Below are positions 45,672-55,957 of a DNA stretch of 64,000 nucleotides, one piece after another. The notes under the pieces were generated by a model. It ran no database searches and was not told where the DNA came from. It worked only from the letters and a program-made list of their open reading frames with translations. The DNA comes from Algorimicrobium echini (GTDB lineage: Bacteria; Bacteroidota; Bacteroidia; Flavobacteriales; Flavobacteriaceae), in the NCBI RefSeq assembly GCF_900115185.1, contig NZ_FOVN01000008.1, positions 1-64,000 of the forward strand, read 5' to 3'. Within the stretch, counting starts at the first letter, position 1. Each line of letters starts with the position of its first letter. Both the position numbers and the translations under genes were made by a program.

Positions 45672-46664
45672 ATGGCAGTATTTAATTTCCAAAAACCTGA
45701 TAAAGTAATCATGATCGATTCAACTGATTTCGAAGGTAAATTCGAATTCAGACCTTTAGAACCAGGTTATGGTTTAACAGTAGGAAATGCTTTACGAAGA
45801 GTTTTATTATCCTCTTTAGAAGGTTTTGCAATTACATCCGTTAGAATTGAAGGCGTAGATCACGAATTCTCAACAATAGCAGGTGTGGTTGAAGACGTTA
45901 CAGAAATTATTTTAAATTTAAAACAAGTCCGTTTTAAAAGACAAATTGAAGATGTAGATAACGAATCTGTTTCTATTTCAATTTCTGGTCAAGATCAAAT
46001 TAAAGCAGGCGATTTTCAAAAGTTTATTTCAGGGTTCCAAGTATTAAATTCAGAATTAGTAATCTGTAATTTAGATCCTAAAGTAAATATCAATATGGAA
46101 ATTACCATAGAAAAAGGTAGAGGATACGTACCTGCTGAAGAAAATAAAAAAGCTTCTGCACCAATTGGTACTATTTTTACAGATTCTATTTACACACCAA
46201 TCAAAAATGTTAAGTATAGCATTGAAAATTTCCGTGTAGAGCAAAAAACAGATTACGAAAAATTAGTTTTCGAAATTATTACTGATGGTTCTATTAGTCC
46301 TCAAGATGCTTTAACTGAAGCCGCTAAGACACTTATTCACCACTTCATGTTATTCTCTGATGAGCGTATTACATTAGAAGCTGATGAAATTGCACAAACC
46401 GAAACTTATGATGAAGAATCACTTCACATGAGACAATTATTGAAAACCAAATTGGTTGATATGGACTTATCAGTCCGTGCATTAAACTGTTTAAAAGCAG
46501 CTGAAGTTGATACGTTAGGCGATTTAGTATCATTTAACAAAAACGATTTAATGAAATTCCGTAACTTCGGTAAAAAATCATTAACAGAGCTTGAAGAGCT
46601 TGTTAATGTTAAAGGCCTTAATTTTGGAATGGATTTATCCAAATATAAATTAGATAAAGATTAA
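45672..46664 (+). CDS. rpoA: RNA polymerase alpha subunit
   Basis: The 330-residue alpha subunit dimerises to scaffold beta and beta' and contacts activators and UP elements. The N-terminal domain shows [20 protein letters not shown] and [13 protein letters not shown]. The C-terminal domain (about 255-325) shows [20 protein letters not shown]-like [39 protein letters not shown]. It sits between rpsD and rplQ. Confidence 0.98.
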   Translation: MAVFNFQKPDKVIMIDSTDFEGKFEFRPLEPGYGLTVGNALRRVLLSSLEGFAITSVRIEGVDHEFSTIAGVVEDVTEIILNLKQVRFKRQIEDVDNESVSISISGQDQIKAGDFQKFISGFQVLNSELVICNLDPKVNINMEITIEKGRGYVPAEENKKASAPIGTIFTDSIYTPIKNVKYSIENFRVEQKTDYEKLVFEIITDGSISPQDALTEAAKTLIHHFMLFSDERITLEADEIAQTETYDEESLHMRQLLKTKLVDMDLSVRALNCLKAAEVDTLGDLVSFNKNDLMKFRNFGKKSLTELEELVNVKGLNFGMDLSKYKLDKD

Positions 46665-46722
46665 TTAATCATATTTTGCTCCTCGATGTCGAGTTTGGTA
46701 GCAAGATGATAAAACAAAGGTC

Positions 46723-47199
46723 ATGAGACACGGAAAAAAAATAAACCACTTAAGTAGAAAAACGGCTCATAGAAAGTCAATGTTAGCTAATATGGCATGT
46801 TCTTTAATAGAGCACAAGCGTATTAACACAACAGTAGCAAAAGCAAAAGCTTTAAAGCAATTTGTGGAACCATTGATTACAAAATCAAAGGAAGATACAA
46901 CTCATAACAGACGTATTGTAATGGCTCGATTAAGACAAAAAGAGGCTGTTGCTGAATTGTTTAGAGATGTAGCACCAAAAATTGCCGATCGTCCAGGTGG
47001 TTACACACGTATTATCAAGTTAGGTAATCGTTTAGGTGATAACGCTGATATGGCTATGATAGAGTTAGTTGATTACAACGAAATCTATAACGCAGATAAA
47101 GCAACTAAAAAATCAACACGAAGAAGTAGAAGAGGCGGTTCTAAACCTGCTACTGCACCAGCTGCAGAAACTAAAGCTTCTAGTGAAGAAGAAGAATAA
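46723..47199 (+). CDS. rplQ: 50S ribosomal protein L17
   Basis: The 158-residue L17 has the family core [40 protein letters not shown] and [22 protein letters not shown]-terminal extension of about 40 residues (basic RRSRRGG, then alanine/glutamate-rich, ending SSEEEE) follows, as is common in this phylum. It is the last gene of the supercluster and is followed by a strong terminator. Confidence 0.97.
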   Translation: MRHGKKINHLSRKTAHRKSMLANMACSLIEHKRINTTVAKAKALKQFVEPLITKSKEDTTHNRRIVMARLRQKEAVAELFRDVAPKIADRPGGYTRIIKLGNRLGDNADMAMIELVDYNEIYNADKATKKSTRRSRRGGSKPATAPAAETKASSEEEE

Positions 47200-47230
47200 A
47201 CGTTAATATTTGTTAACGAATGCTATCAAT

Positions 47231-47265
47231 AGGGTAAATTGTAAAAATTTACCCTATTTTTGTTT
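47231..47265 (+). terminator. Terminator after rplQ, with an overlapping -7 element
   Basis: AGGGTAAATT (47231-47240) and AATTTACCCT (47246-47255) form a perfect stem with a GTAAA loop, followed by a T-rich tail. The tail also contains TATTTTTG (47255-47262), an exact TAnnTTTG match positioned to start transcription of the next gene. Confidence 0.8.
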
Positions 47266-47286
47266 CTTTTAATTTAAAAAAATTTT

Positions 47287-48003
47287 ATGAAAAACGTTTA
47301 TTTATTAGTAGCAATTAGTATAATATCATTATCGTCCTTTGCTCAAGGTGCAAATGGAGGTTTATCCAACTTACAAGGAACACAAAGTAATACTTTAGGA
47401 CAATCCATGGAAGCCTTAAATTCAAGAGGAAGCTGGTTACCAACCGTGAATAGATATTCAGTTGACGGTACTCCGTTAGCTTTTGAAGAAGGTAATAATA
47501 AGTTGGTGTTAGTAGCAAAAGATGGTACAAAATTTAATATCCCAAATGGAAATTATAACGCCCAAACGGATCAGTTTGTTTCAGTTTTAAGTAAAGACTC
47601 TGTCTATGTTATGAACTCACTGACTATTGATTATGCTTTATTAAATAACAAAAAAATGAAGCGTTTCAGTGGAGAAAATGGTAGAGCACGTTATTATGAA
47701 GTGTTAGCGTCTAATTCCAAAGACGATATGTTTATTTTAAGAAATAGAGTAGCTAAAATTAAACCTGGAGGTATAAATAAAATGACTCAAGAACGAACAT
47801 CTAACGATCGTTATTATTTAGTTGAAGATTTATATATTAAAAACGGAGACGTTTTAGAAGAATTGAAACTTAAGAAAAAACTTATATCTCAATTATTTAA
47901 AGATAAACAAGTAGAGGTGAAGAAGTTCATAAAGGATAATGACTTGAATATAAAAGATGAAACAGATTTCTTGAAAATATTTAATTATTATGCAACCTTA
48001 TAA
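47287..48003 (+). CDS. Secreted protein of unknown function, first of two tandem paralogues
   Basis: The 238-residue product has a signal peptide (MKNVYLLVAISIISLSSFAQ). The mature part contains a low-complexity start (GANGGLSNLQGTQSNTLGQS) and a conserved core: FEEGNNKLVLVAKDGTKFNI, SLTIDYALLNNKKMKRF, KMTQERTSNDRYYLVEDLYI and the C-terminal IKDETDFLKIFNYYATL. The next gene repeats these blocks in the same order, so the two arose by duplication. I recognise no named family. It is probably periplasmic or outer-membrane associated. Confidence 0.75.
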   Translation: MKNVYLLVAISIISLSSFAQGANGGLSNLQGTQSNTLGQSMEALNSRGSWLPTVNRYSVDGTPLAFEEGNNKLVLVAKDGTKFNIPNGNYNAQTDQFVSVLSKDSVYVMNSLTIDYALLNNKKMKRFSGENGRARYYEVLASNSKDDMFILRNRVAKIKPGGINKMTQERTSNDRYYLVEDLYIKNGDVLEELKLKKKLISQLFKDKQVEVKKFIKDNDLNIKDETDFLKIFNYYATL

Positions 48004-48017
48004 AAATTGTAGTTTTT

Positions 48018-48059
48018 AAAAAAAAAGGGATAAATCAAGAATGGTTTATCCCTTTTTTT
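48018..48059 (+). terminator. Terminator after the first paralogue
   Basis: The stem AAAGGGATAAA / TTTATCCCTTT has an ATCAAGAATGG-type loop of about 10 bases and is followed by a T-run. The flanking A-run makes it potentially bidirectional. Confidence 0.8.
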
Positions 48060-48176
48060 ATACAATATATCCATTTAAAACATTACTGTTTTCAACAGAT
48101 GTTTAAGTGTCGGAATTTTTGCTTATGTAAAATTTTATAGCTATCTTAAAGTATTATAAACTAATAAACTTTATTC

Positions 48177-48917
48177 ATGAAAACTTCAGTAATTACCTTG
48201 TTTTTTTTAAGTTTTTCCATAATTGGATATACACAAATAACTGAAAGCGGATATTATTCAAGTTCACCTTCTGAGTTATTACCAAATCAAACACTTGCAC
48301 CGCAAGACTTTTTCGGTTCGGAATCTTTTTTAACCGATGCTTTAAATCCAGTTAATTTAGACCCAGATTCACCAGATTTTGTTGAAGGTTCTCCTTTTGG
48401 TTTTGAAGGAGACGACAATACATTAATTATTCATACTGTAGATGATAAATACTATAAATTTGAAAATGGTAACTATAATGGAATTTCAGACAAAATGGTC
48501 GTTAAGCTAGAAGAGGGGCGTTTTTATGAATTTAATGATAATGATTTTGACTTTGCCTTAATAAATAATATTAAAGCTATTAGACTGAAAGACGAAAATA
48601 ACCAAATGAAATATTTTTTTGTTTTGGATGAAAGCAAAGAATTTACCATTTTAAAGCGAATTAACGCTAAAATTATAGAAGGTGCTGTTAGTAAAATGAC
48701 CAAGGAGAAAATAAGTAAAGATCGTTATTTTGTTTATCATGACTTTTATATTCTGGAAAATGATAAAATTGAGGAAATTAAACTAAATAATAAAACCTTT
48801 AAAACCCTCTTCAAAGAGAATGAAAAAAAACTAAAAATGTTTGTGGATGAAAATAACTTATCAATAAAAAATGAAGAAGATTTTTTAAAAATGTTACGAT
48901 ACAATAAAACACTTTAA
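48177..48917 (+). CDS. Secreted protein of unknown function, second tandem paralogue
   Basis: The 246-residue product has a signal peptide (MKTSVITLFFLSFSIIGYTQ). It shares with the preceding gene the blocks FEGDDNTLIIHTVDDKYYKF, DFDFALINNIKAIRL, KMTKEKISKDRYFVYHDFYI and the C-terminal IKNEEDFLKMLRYNKTL. The N-terminal 60 residues differ (ESGYYSSSPSELLPNQTLAP). No known domain is recognised. It has its own upstream region with TTTG (48118) and TATCTTAA (48142) and its own terminator, so the paralogues are separate units. Confidence 0.75.
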   Translation: MKTSVITLFFLSFSIIGYTQITESGYYSSSPSELLPNQTLAPQDFFGSESFLTDALNPVNLDPDSPDFVEGSPFGFEGDDNTLIIHTVDDKYYKFENGNYNGISDKMVVKLEEGRFYEFNDNDFDFALINNIKAIRLKDENNQMKYFFVLDESKEFTILKRINAKIIEGAVSKMTKEKISKDRYFVYHDFYILENDKIEEIKLNNKTFKTLFKENEKKLKMFVDENNLSIKNEEDFLKMLRYNKTL

Positions 48918-48939
48918 TTTTTTTATAATTTAAAGACTT

Positions 48940-48975
48940 AAAAAAGGTTAAACATTTTAGTTTATCCTTTTTTTT
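48940..48975 (+). terminator. Terminator after the second paralogue
   Basis: The stem AAAAAAGGTTAAAC (48940-48953) pairs with GTTTATCCTTTTTT (48960-48973), with one mismatch, and is followed by T residues. It ends only 30 bases before carA. Confidence 0.75.
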
Positions 48976-48978
48976 ATG

Positions 48979-48986
48979 CAATTTTG
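48979..48986 (+). promoter_or_regulatory. Candidate carA -7 element (CAATTTTG)
   Basis: CAATTTTG is one base off TAnnTTTG and would give a leader of about 12 bases before ATG 49005. The in-frame ATG at 48984 lies within this element, which argues against it being the start codon. Confidence 0.35.
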
Positions 48987-49004
48987 CAAAACCTTTTTTT
49001 AGAA

Positions 49005-50108
49005 ATGAAATATAACAAAAGAGAAAAAGCTATAGTTTTATTAGCAGACGGAACCATCTTTCACGGTAAATCAATTGGAAAAAAAGGAACCGCTTTTGGC
49101 GAAGTGTGTTTCAACACAGGAACAACTGGTTATCAAGAAATTTTTACAGACCCTTCTTATTTTGGACAATTAATGGTTACTACCAATGCTCACATTGGTA
49201 ACTATGGTACCCATGTTGATGAAGTTGAGTCAGATTCGGTTAAAATATCGGGTCTTATTTGCAAAAACTTTAGTTACAATTATTCAAGATCTTCAGCAGA
49301 AGGAAGTTTAGAACAATTTTTTGAAAAAAATAATGTACTAGCAATTTCAGATGTAGATACACGTGCATTGGTTAGTTACATAAGGGATAATGGCGCAATG
49401 AACGCCTTAATTTCTACGGATGTTGATAACATTGACGCTTTAAAAAAACAATTGGCAAACGTACCAAATATGGAAGGGCTTGAGTTAGCTTCAAAGGTGT
49501 CTACAAAAGAACCTTACTTTTATGGTGATGAAAACGCCACTTATAAAGTAGCAGCTTTAGATATAGGTATTAAAAGGAACATACTTAAAAATCTAGCTGA
49601 TCGCGATGTGTACATAAAAGTATTCCCTTACAATGCAAAATTTGAAGATTTAGAGGCTTTCAAACCAAATGGCTATTTCTTATCTAATGGACCTGGAGAT
49701 CCCGAGCCACTTATAGAAGCACAAACATTAGCCAAAGAAATTATTAAACGTAATTTACCTCTTTTTGGCATCTGTTTAGGGCATCAAGTTATTGCTTTAG
49801 CAAATGGTATCTCAACCTATAAAATGCATAATGGGCATCGTGGAATTAATCATCCCGTAAAAAATTTACTAACTAGCAAAGGTGAAATAACATCTCAAAA
49901 TCATGGTTTTGCAATAAATCGGGAAGAAACAGAACAACACCCTGATATTGAAATAACCCATGTTCATCTTAACGATAATACTGTAGCAGGTATTAAAATG
50001 ACGTCTAAAAACTGTTTTTCAGTTCAATATCATCCAGAAGCAAGTCCTGGACCACATGATGCCACATACCTTTTCGATCAGTTTATTGAAAACATCAAAA
50101 AGGCTTAA
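49005..50108 (+). CDS. carA: Carbamoyl-phosphate synthase small subunit
   Basis: From ATG 49005 (MKYNKREKAIVLLADGTIFH) the product is 367 residues. The glutaminase subunit feeds ammonia to CarB for arginine and pyrimidine synthesis. The N-terminal CPSase domain (FGEVCFNTGTTGYQEIFTDP) and class I amidotransferase domain are complete. The triad is Cys257 in FGICLGHQ with His343 and Glu345 in QYHPEASPGP. carB is not adjacent; the gene stands alone between terminators. Confidence 0.96.
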   Translation: MKYNKREKAIVLLADGTIFHGKSIGKKGTAFGEVCFNTGTTGYQEIFTDPSYFGQLMVTTNAHIGNYGTHVDEVESDSVKISGLICKNFSYNYSRSSAEGSLEQFFEKNNVLAISDVDTRALVSYIRDNGAMNALISTDVDNIDALKKQLANVPNMEGLELASKVSTKEPYFYGDENATYKVAALDIGIKRNILKNLADRDVYIKVFPYNAKFEDLEAFKPNGYFLSNGPGDPEPLIEAQTLAKEIIKRNLPLFGICLGHQVIALANGISTYKMHNGHRGINHPVKNLLTSKGEITSQNHGFAINREETEQHPDIEITHVHLNDNTVAGIKMTSKNCFSVQYHPEASPGPHDATYLFDQFIENIKKA

Positions 50109-50111
50109 ATT

Positions 50112-50151
50112 AATAAACCTCAAAGAATGTAATAATTCTTTGAGGTTTATT
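50112..50151 (+). terminator. Terminator after carA
   Basis: A perfect 17-bp inverted repeat (AATAAACCTCAAAGAAT / ATTCTTTGAGGTTTATT) has a 6-base loop. Few T residues follow, but the stem is long and sits right after the carA stop. Confidence 0.75.
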
Positions 50152-50195
50152 GATTACGAAAACATTATCGTAAAAAATAATCATAATAATAGTAG

Positions 50196-51560
<1,365 letters not shown>

Positions 51561-51591
51561 ATACATTACTTTTATATTGACAATGCAAAAT

Positions 51592-51629
51592 ACAGCGATT
51601 ATTAATCACCTAATAATCGCTGTTTTTTT
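51592..51629 (+). terminator. Terminator after eno
   Basis: ACAGCGATTATTA (51592-51604) and TAATAATCGCTGT (51611-51623) form a perfect 13-bp stem with a 6-base loop, followed by T residues. Confidence 0.9.
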
Positions 51630-51754
51630 GCATCAATTTTACCAATATCTTTATTGATAAAACCTTGTTAATTGACTTTAAATATAGGTAGATATTTCGT
51701 ATTTTCGTAATCCTGAAAGAATTCAATTAAACATTATAATAATTATATAGATAT

Positions 51755-53044
51755 ATGGCAAACACAGCTACTTTAGAAGTTAATGGCGAAAAGCACGAAT
51801 TTCCTTTAGTAAAAGGAACAGAAAATGAAGTTGGAATCGATATTAAAAATTTAAGGAGTGCAACCAATGGTGTTGTTACAATAGATCCAGGCTACAAAAA
51901 TACAGGCTCTTGCGAAAGTGCTATTACGTTTTTAGATGGTGAAAAAGGAATTTTAAGATACCGTGGTTATTCCATTGAAGAGTTGGCTGAAAAAGCTGAA
52001 TTTTTAGAGGTTGCTTATTTATTAATATTTGGTGAATTACCAACGCAAGAACAATTAGATAAATTCCATAAGGATATTAAAGCACAATCTGTTGTAGATG
52101 AAGATGTGCGTAAAATTATTGATGCCTTCCCAAAATCAGCTCATCCAATGGGTGTTTTAGCATCTTTAACAAGTGCCTTAACAGCATTTAATCCATCTTC
52201 TGTGAATGTAAATTCAGAAGAAGATATGTATAAGGCTATCGTTAAAATATTGGGTAAATTTCCAGTTTTAGTGGCATGGACCTTACGTAAAAAACAAGGC
52301 TTACCACTAGACTATGGTGATAATTCTTTAGGGTATGTTGAAAATGTTCTTAAAATGATGTTTAAACAACCTAATTGTGAATACGAATTAGACCCAATTG
52401 TTGTAAACGCATTAGATAAGTTATTAATTTTACATGCAGATCATGAACAAAATTGTTCAACATCTACTGTTAGAATTGTAGGTTCTTCACACGCTGGATT
52501 ATTTGCATCTTTATCAGCTGGTATTTCTGCACTTTGGGGACCACTTCATGGTGGTGCTAATCAAGCTGTTTTAGAAATGCTAGAAGGTATTAAAGCAGAT
52601 GGTGGTGACACTAAAAAGTACATGGCAAAAGCTAAAGATAAAGATGATCCGTTCCGTTTAATGGGGTTTGGACATCGCGTTTACAAAAACTTCGATCCAC
52701 GTGCTAAAATCATCAAAAAATCTGCCGATGATGTTTTAGGAAATTTAGGTGTTGAAGATCCTATTCTTGATATTGCTAAAGGCCTTGAAAAAGAAGCTTT
52801 AGAAGATTCGTATTTTGTAGATCGTAAATTATATCCAAATGTAGATTTTTATTCTGGAATTATTTATAGAGCTATGAACATTCCTACAGACATGTTTACA
52901 GTTATGTTTGCATTAGGACGATTACCAGGTTGGATTGCGCAATGGCGCGAAATGCGTTTAAATCAAGAACCAATTGGTAGACCAAGACAAATTTATACAG
53001 GTGAGACACATAGGCCATTTAAGGCTATAGATAAGCGCTCATAA
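51755..53044 (+). CDS. gltA: Citrate synthase (type II)
   Basis: The 429-residue enzyme condenses acetyl-CoA and oxaloacetate at the entry of the TCA cycle. The catalytic motifs are HADHEQNCSTSTVR, GPLHGGANQAVLEML (catalytic His) and GFGHRVYKNFDPRA, with DFYSGIIYRAMNIP near the acyl-CoA site. The N-terminal beta domain (ATLEVNGEKHEFPLVKGTEN) marks the hexameric, NADH-type group found in Gram-negative bacteria. It is preceded by the eno terminator and followed by its own. Confidence 0.97.
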   Translation: MANTATLEVNGEKHEFPLVKGTENEVGIDIKNLRSATNGVVTIDPGYKNTGSCESAITFLDGEKGILRYRGYSIEELAEKAEFLEVAYLLIFGELPTQEQLDKFHKDIKAQSVVDEDVRKIIDAFPKSAHPMGVLASLTSALTAFNPSSVNVNSEEDMYKAIVKILGKFPVLVAWTLRKKQGLPLDYGDNSLGYVENVLKMMFKQPNCEYELDPIVVNALDKLLILHADHEQNCSTSTVRIVGSSHAGLFASLSAGISALWGPLHGGANQAVLEMLEGIKADGGDTKKYMAKAKDKDDPFRLMGFGHRVYKNFDPRAKIIKKSADDVLGNLGVEDPILDIAKGLEKEALEDSYFVDRKLYPNVDFYSGIIYRAMNIPTDMFTVMFALGRLPGWIAQWREMRLNQEPIGRPRQIYTGETHRPFKAIDKRS

Positions 53045-53059
53045 ATAACATTTCATTTC

Positions 53060-53091
53060 AAAAGCTTCATAATTTTTATGAAGCTTTTTTA
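53060..53091 (+). terminator. Terminator after gltA
   Basis: AAAAGCTTCATAA and TTATGAAGCTTTT form a perfect 13-bp stem with a TTT loop and further T residues. An in-frame ATG at 53078 within its right arm is not the start of the next gene. Confidence 0.85.
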
Positions 53092-53101
53092 TATTTACAC
53101 T

Positions 53102-54016
53102 ATGCTAAAATTAAACGTTAAAAACGAAACTTCAAGATTACGTGCCGTAGTATTAGGTACAGCTATCAGTAATGGGCCAACTCCAACAGAAAGTGAAGCT
53201 TATGACCCAAAATCATTGGAACATATAAAAGCAGGAACCTATCCTGTAGAAGCTGATATGGTGAAAGAAATGCAAGCTGTAGCCAATGTGTTTGAGAAGT
53301 ATCAAGTTAAGGTGTACAGACCGGAATTAATAGAAGACTGTAATCAGATTTTTACTCGAGATATTGCCTTTGTAATTGATGATGTATTTATTAAAGCGAA
53401 TATCTTACCTAATCGTGAAGAGGAACTTGAAGCTGTTCAGTATATTATAGATCAAGTAAATCCAGAAAAAGTAGTCAGACCTCCAGAAGAAGTTCATATT
53501 GAAGGAGGGGATGTCATGCTTTGGAATAACCATATTTTTGTTGGAACCTATAAAGGCAGTGATTATAAAAACTATATTACCGCAAGAACTAATATGGCAG
53601 GTGTACAGTATTTAAAGGATTTATTTCCGAATAAAATTGTTAAAGAATTTGATTTGGTGAAGTCTAAAATTGAACCTCGTGATAATGCTCTGCATTTAGA
53701 TTGCTGTTTTCAACCTGTTGGAAAAAATAAAGGCATTATTTATAAAAGTGGTTTCCGTGAAGAAAGTGATTATATGTATTTGGTAGATTTATTTGGAAAT
53801 GAAAATCTATTTCATATTACGCGAGATGAAATGTATCATATGAATAGTAATGTATTCTCTATTTCAGAAGATGTTGTGATTTCAGAAAAGAATTTTACAC
53901 GTTTAAATACATGGTTACGAAGTATTGGTATTACCGTTGAAGAAGTGCCTTATGCTGAAATAGCCAAACAGGAAGGCTTGTTACGTTGCAGTACCATGCC
54001 ATTAATACGTGATTAA
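53102..54016 (+). CDS. Arginine deiminase/dimethylarginine dimethylaminohydrolase family protein
   Basis: From ATG 53102 (MLKLNVKNETSRLRAVVLGT) the product is 304 residues with the pentein fold of guanidino-group hydrolases and amidinotransferases. Active-site features are FTRDIAF (Asp87), HIEGGDVMLW (Glu134), ALHLDCCF (His198) and the nucleophile Cys296 in LLRCSTMPLIR, so the Cys-His-Glu/Asp set is intact. It may hydrolyse arginine, methylarginine, citrulline or a related compound; the exact substrate cannot be read. The start within the terminator (53078) is rejected. Confidence 0.85.
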   Translation: MLKLNVKNETSRLRAVVLGTAISNGPTPTESEAYDPKSLEHIKAGTYPVEADMVKEMQAVANVFEKYQVKVYRPELIEDCNQIFTRDIAFVIDDVFIKANILPNREEELEAVQYIIDQVNPEKVVRPPEEVHIEGGDVMLWNNHIFVGTYKGSDYKNYITARTNMAGVQYLKDLFPNKIVKEFDLVKSKIEPRDNALHLDCCFQPVGKNKGIIYKSGFREESDYMYLVDLFGNENLFHITRDEMYHMNSNVFSISEDVVISEKNFTRLNTWLRSIGITVEEVPYAEIAKQEGLLRCSTMPLIRD

Positions 54017-54024
54017 TCGTTTCC

Positions 54025-55191
54025 TTATTTAAGAATAATTTTTTTGGTAGTTGTCCTTGAGTCGTTTTCAAAAACAGCCAAATAAACGCCTGGTGATAAA
54101 TTCTTTAAATTTACAGACGAATTCATTTGCGTAAGTTTTGTGTGAAACACGTTTTTTCCAAGCATATTATAAACGGTCATTAAAGCCATTTCATTTTGAA
54201 AGTTTGCAATTTTAATAGTCAGCTTTCCGCTTGAAGGGTTAGGGAATAGTATCACTTCAGTATCTAAATGATTGGAGTCTATGCTCAAAGGATTTGTTGA
54301 AATAGCAAATTCTAAAGCAGCTCCTAGAGCTCCTTTTGTTACCTGAAATAAGTAAGCAGGATCCATATTTACTAATAAATCATTTGCCGTGTGGGCATAG
54401 GGAGTTTCATTTTTTTCATATAAACCTGTTATTATTTCACCATTATTTTCAAAAGGGATATAATCTGATGCATACGCATAAGATATTTCTGTATTTAGAT
54501 TAGAATACAATTCCATACAAGCAGCTAAAGTTTGTGTAGCAATTGATGAGGCTGAATTATTAGCAGGTGGGTTACTTCTATCTTCCTCGCATACAATAGT
54601 CGTGTTATTGGCGCCATTCACACCACCTACTTCATCAATATTAAAAACTAATCTAATATCTAAATTTTGAGGGTTAACCGTATTATCTACATAATAATTG
54701 CTACCAATTAATCCCAATTCTTCGCCACTGAAATGAATGAATTTTATGGAGTACTCGGTATCCACATTAGCCAATAGTCTAGCTATTTCCAATAATAAAA
54801 CAGTTCCAGAACCATTATCGTTTGTACCGGTACCATTAATAGTATCGTAATGTGCATCAATAATGATATAAGTATTGGGGTAAACACGGCCTGTTTTAGT
54901 AACAATAATGTTGTATGATGTATTTCCAGAATAAGAAAAAGCTTGTTGTTCAATAGCCGTATAACCCAAACTTTGATAACGTGAAACCAGCCAATCTTTA
55001 GTATTGCTTAACTCTGAAGTGCCAAGTTCTTTAACTCCATAGTTCTCAAAGGTTGTTAAATCTGATAAAATATTCGATTCCGAAACCTGATCTACAACAC
55101 TACCATAATAGGTGTTAAATGTTTGGGAAAATGTGGTTTCAACGTTTACTACAAATAAAAATACGGTAATAATTAGGTAAGTTTTCTTCAT
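54025..55191 (-). CDS. Secreted M28 family zinc peptidase with T9SS sorting domain
   Basis: The 388-residue protein has a signal peptide (to about residue 22), an M28 aminopeptidase-like domain and a type IX secretion C-terminal domain. Zinc ligands and catalytic residues appear in IIDAHYDT, GTNDNGSGT, FSGEELGLIG (catalytic Glu-Glu), FNIDEVGG and YAHTAND. The last 80 residues (LFPNPSSGKLTIKI, LSPGVYLAVFENDSRTTTKK) are a type A sorting signal, so it is secreted or surface-attached through the T9SS. It is followed, going upstream, by the YceI gene on the same strand. Confidence 0.92.
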   Translation of the reverse strand: MKKTYLIITVFLFVVNVETTFSQTFNTYYGSVVDQVSESNILSDLTTFENYGVKELGTSELSNTKDWLVSRYQSLGYTAIEQQAFSYSGNTSYNIIVTKTGRVYPNTYIIIDAHYDTINGTGTNDNGSGTVLLLEIARLLANVDTEYSIKFIHFSGEELGLIGSNYYVDNTVNPQNLDIRLVFNIDEVGGVNGANNTTIVCEEDRSNPPANNSASSIATQTLAACMELYSNLNTEISYAYASDYIPFENNGEIITGLYEKNETPYAHTANDLLVNMDPAYLFQVTKGALGAALEFAISTNPLSIDSNHLDTEVILFPNPSSGKLTIKIANFQNEMALMTVYNMLGKNVFHTKLTQMNSSVNLKNLSPGVYLAVFENDSRTTTKKIILK

Positions 55192-55258
55192 GATTTGAGC
55201 TTTGTAAAAAGCTAAAATAGTGTAAATTATATAAGCAACGAAAAAAGTAAGTCCCGAT

Positions 55259-55789
55259 TTAAATTACCTGACAAATTATAGATACTGTAGCCGTTTCTCC
55301 AACACGAAAAGTACCATAGTCTTCACCAATGTTATAATCAAATCGGTTAATTTCAAGCTTCCCCTGGAATGTATTATTTTTAAACGTAAACGGAATGGTT
55401 ACCAATTTGGTAATACCATGTAGAGTTAAGTTTCCAGAAGTTTCAAAACCTGTTTTTGTTTTAGAAACTGAAACAGACTTAAAACAAATTGAAGGATAGG
55501 TTTCCACGGCAAAAAAATCGTCAGATTTTAAATGCTTATCTCGTTTGGCATTATCAGTATCAATAGATTTTGAATTTATACAAATATCAAAATTGGAATT
55601 CTGAATGTCAGTTTCATCAAAATTAAAATCACCTTGCATACCAGTAAAAGTGCCATCAACACTAAAAATAGCACCTGCTGAAATATTAAAATTAACTTCA
55701 GATTTATCAGTAACTATCCGTTGTGCATTCATCTGAATACTAGCTAGACCAACACAAATAATGTAAATAAGGTTTTTAATATATTTCAT
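55259..55789 (-). CDS. YceI family lipid-binding-like protein
   Basis: The 176-residue protein has a signal peptide (MKYIKNLIYIICVGLASIQM, ending NAQ) and the YceI beta-barrel: VNFNISAGAIFSVDGTFTGM, the block KRDKHLKSDDFFAVETYPSI and GNLTLHGITKLVTIPF. YceI proteins bind isoprenoid or other amphiphilic ligands in the periplasm; the bacterial function is poorly known. It lies 67 bp upstream of the M28 peptidase gene. Confidence 0.9.
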   Translation of the reverse strand: MKYIKNLIYIICVGLASIQMNAQRIVTDKSEVNFNISAGAIFSVDGTFTGMQGDFNFDETDIQNSNFDICINSKSIDTDNAKRDKHLKSDDFFAVETYPSICFKSVSVSKTKTGFETSGNLTLHGITKLVTIPFTFKNNTFQGKLEINRFDYNIGEDYGTFRVGETATVSIICQVI

Positions 55790-55843
55790 AGAATGTTACA
55801 AAAGAGTTTGATGAAATTTTATTCTTTTAAAGTTAAGAGTTTT

Positions 55844-55945
55844 CAGTATTAACGACTAAAAAAGCGATAAATTTTATCAGGCTGAAGGGCTAATACTATT
55901 TTTAAAAATAACCATTTTTTAGCACAAGCAAAAGCGTTATACTGG
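55844..55945 (-). repeat. attC-like imperfect palindrome after the HD gene
   Basis: The outer arms CAGTATTAACG (55844-55854) and CGTTATACTG (55935-55944) are complementary except for one unpaired A. Inside, CTAAAAAA (55856-55863) matches TTTTTTAG (55915-55922). The element is about 100 bases long and begins 12 bases after the HD gene stop. Length, bulged arms and position resemble integron attC sites, although the exact R-box consensus is not met. Confidence 0.5.
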
Positions 55946-55957
55946 TAAAAATCCTGT

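Noticed and set aside
53078-53101. Upstream start for the arginine deiminase-family gene
   Set aside because: This ATG lies in the right arm of the gltA terminator and adds eight residues foreign to the family.
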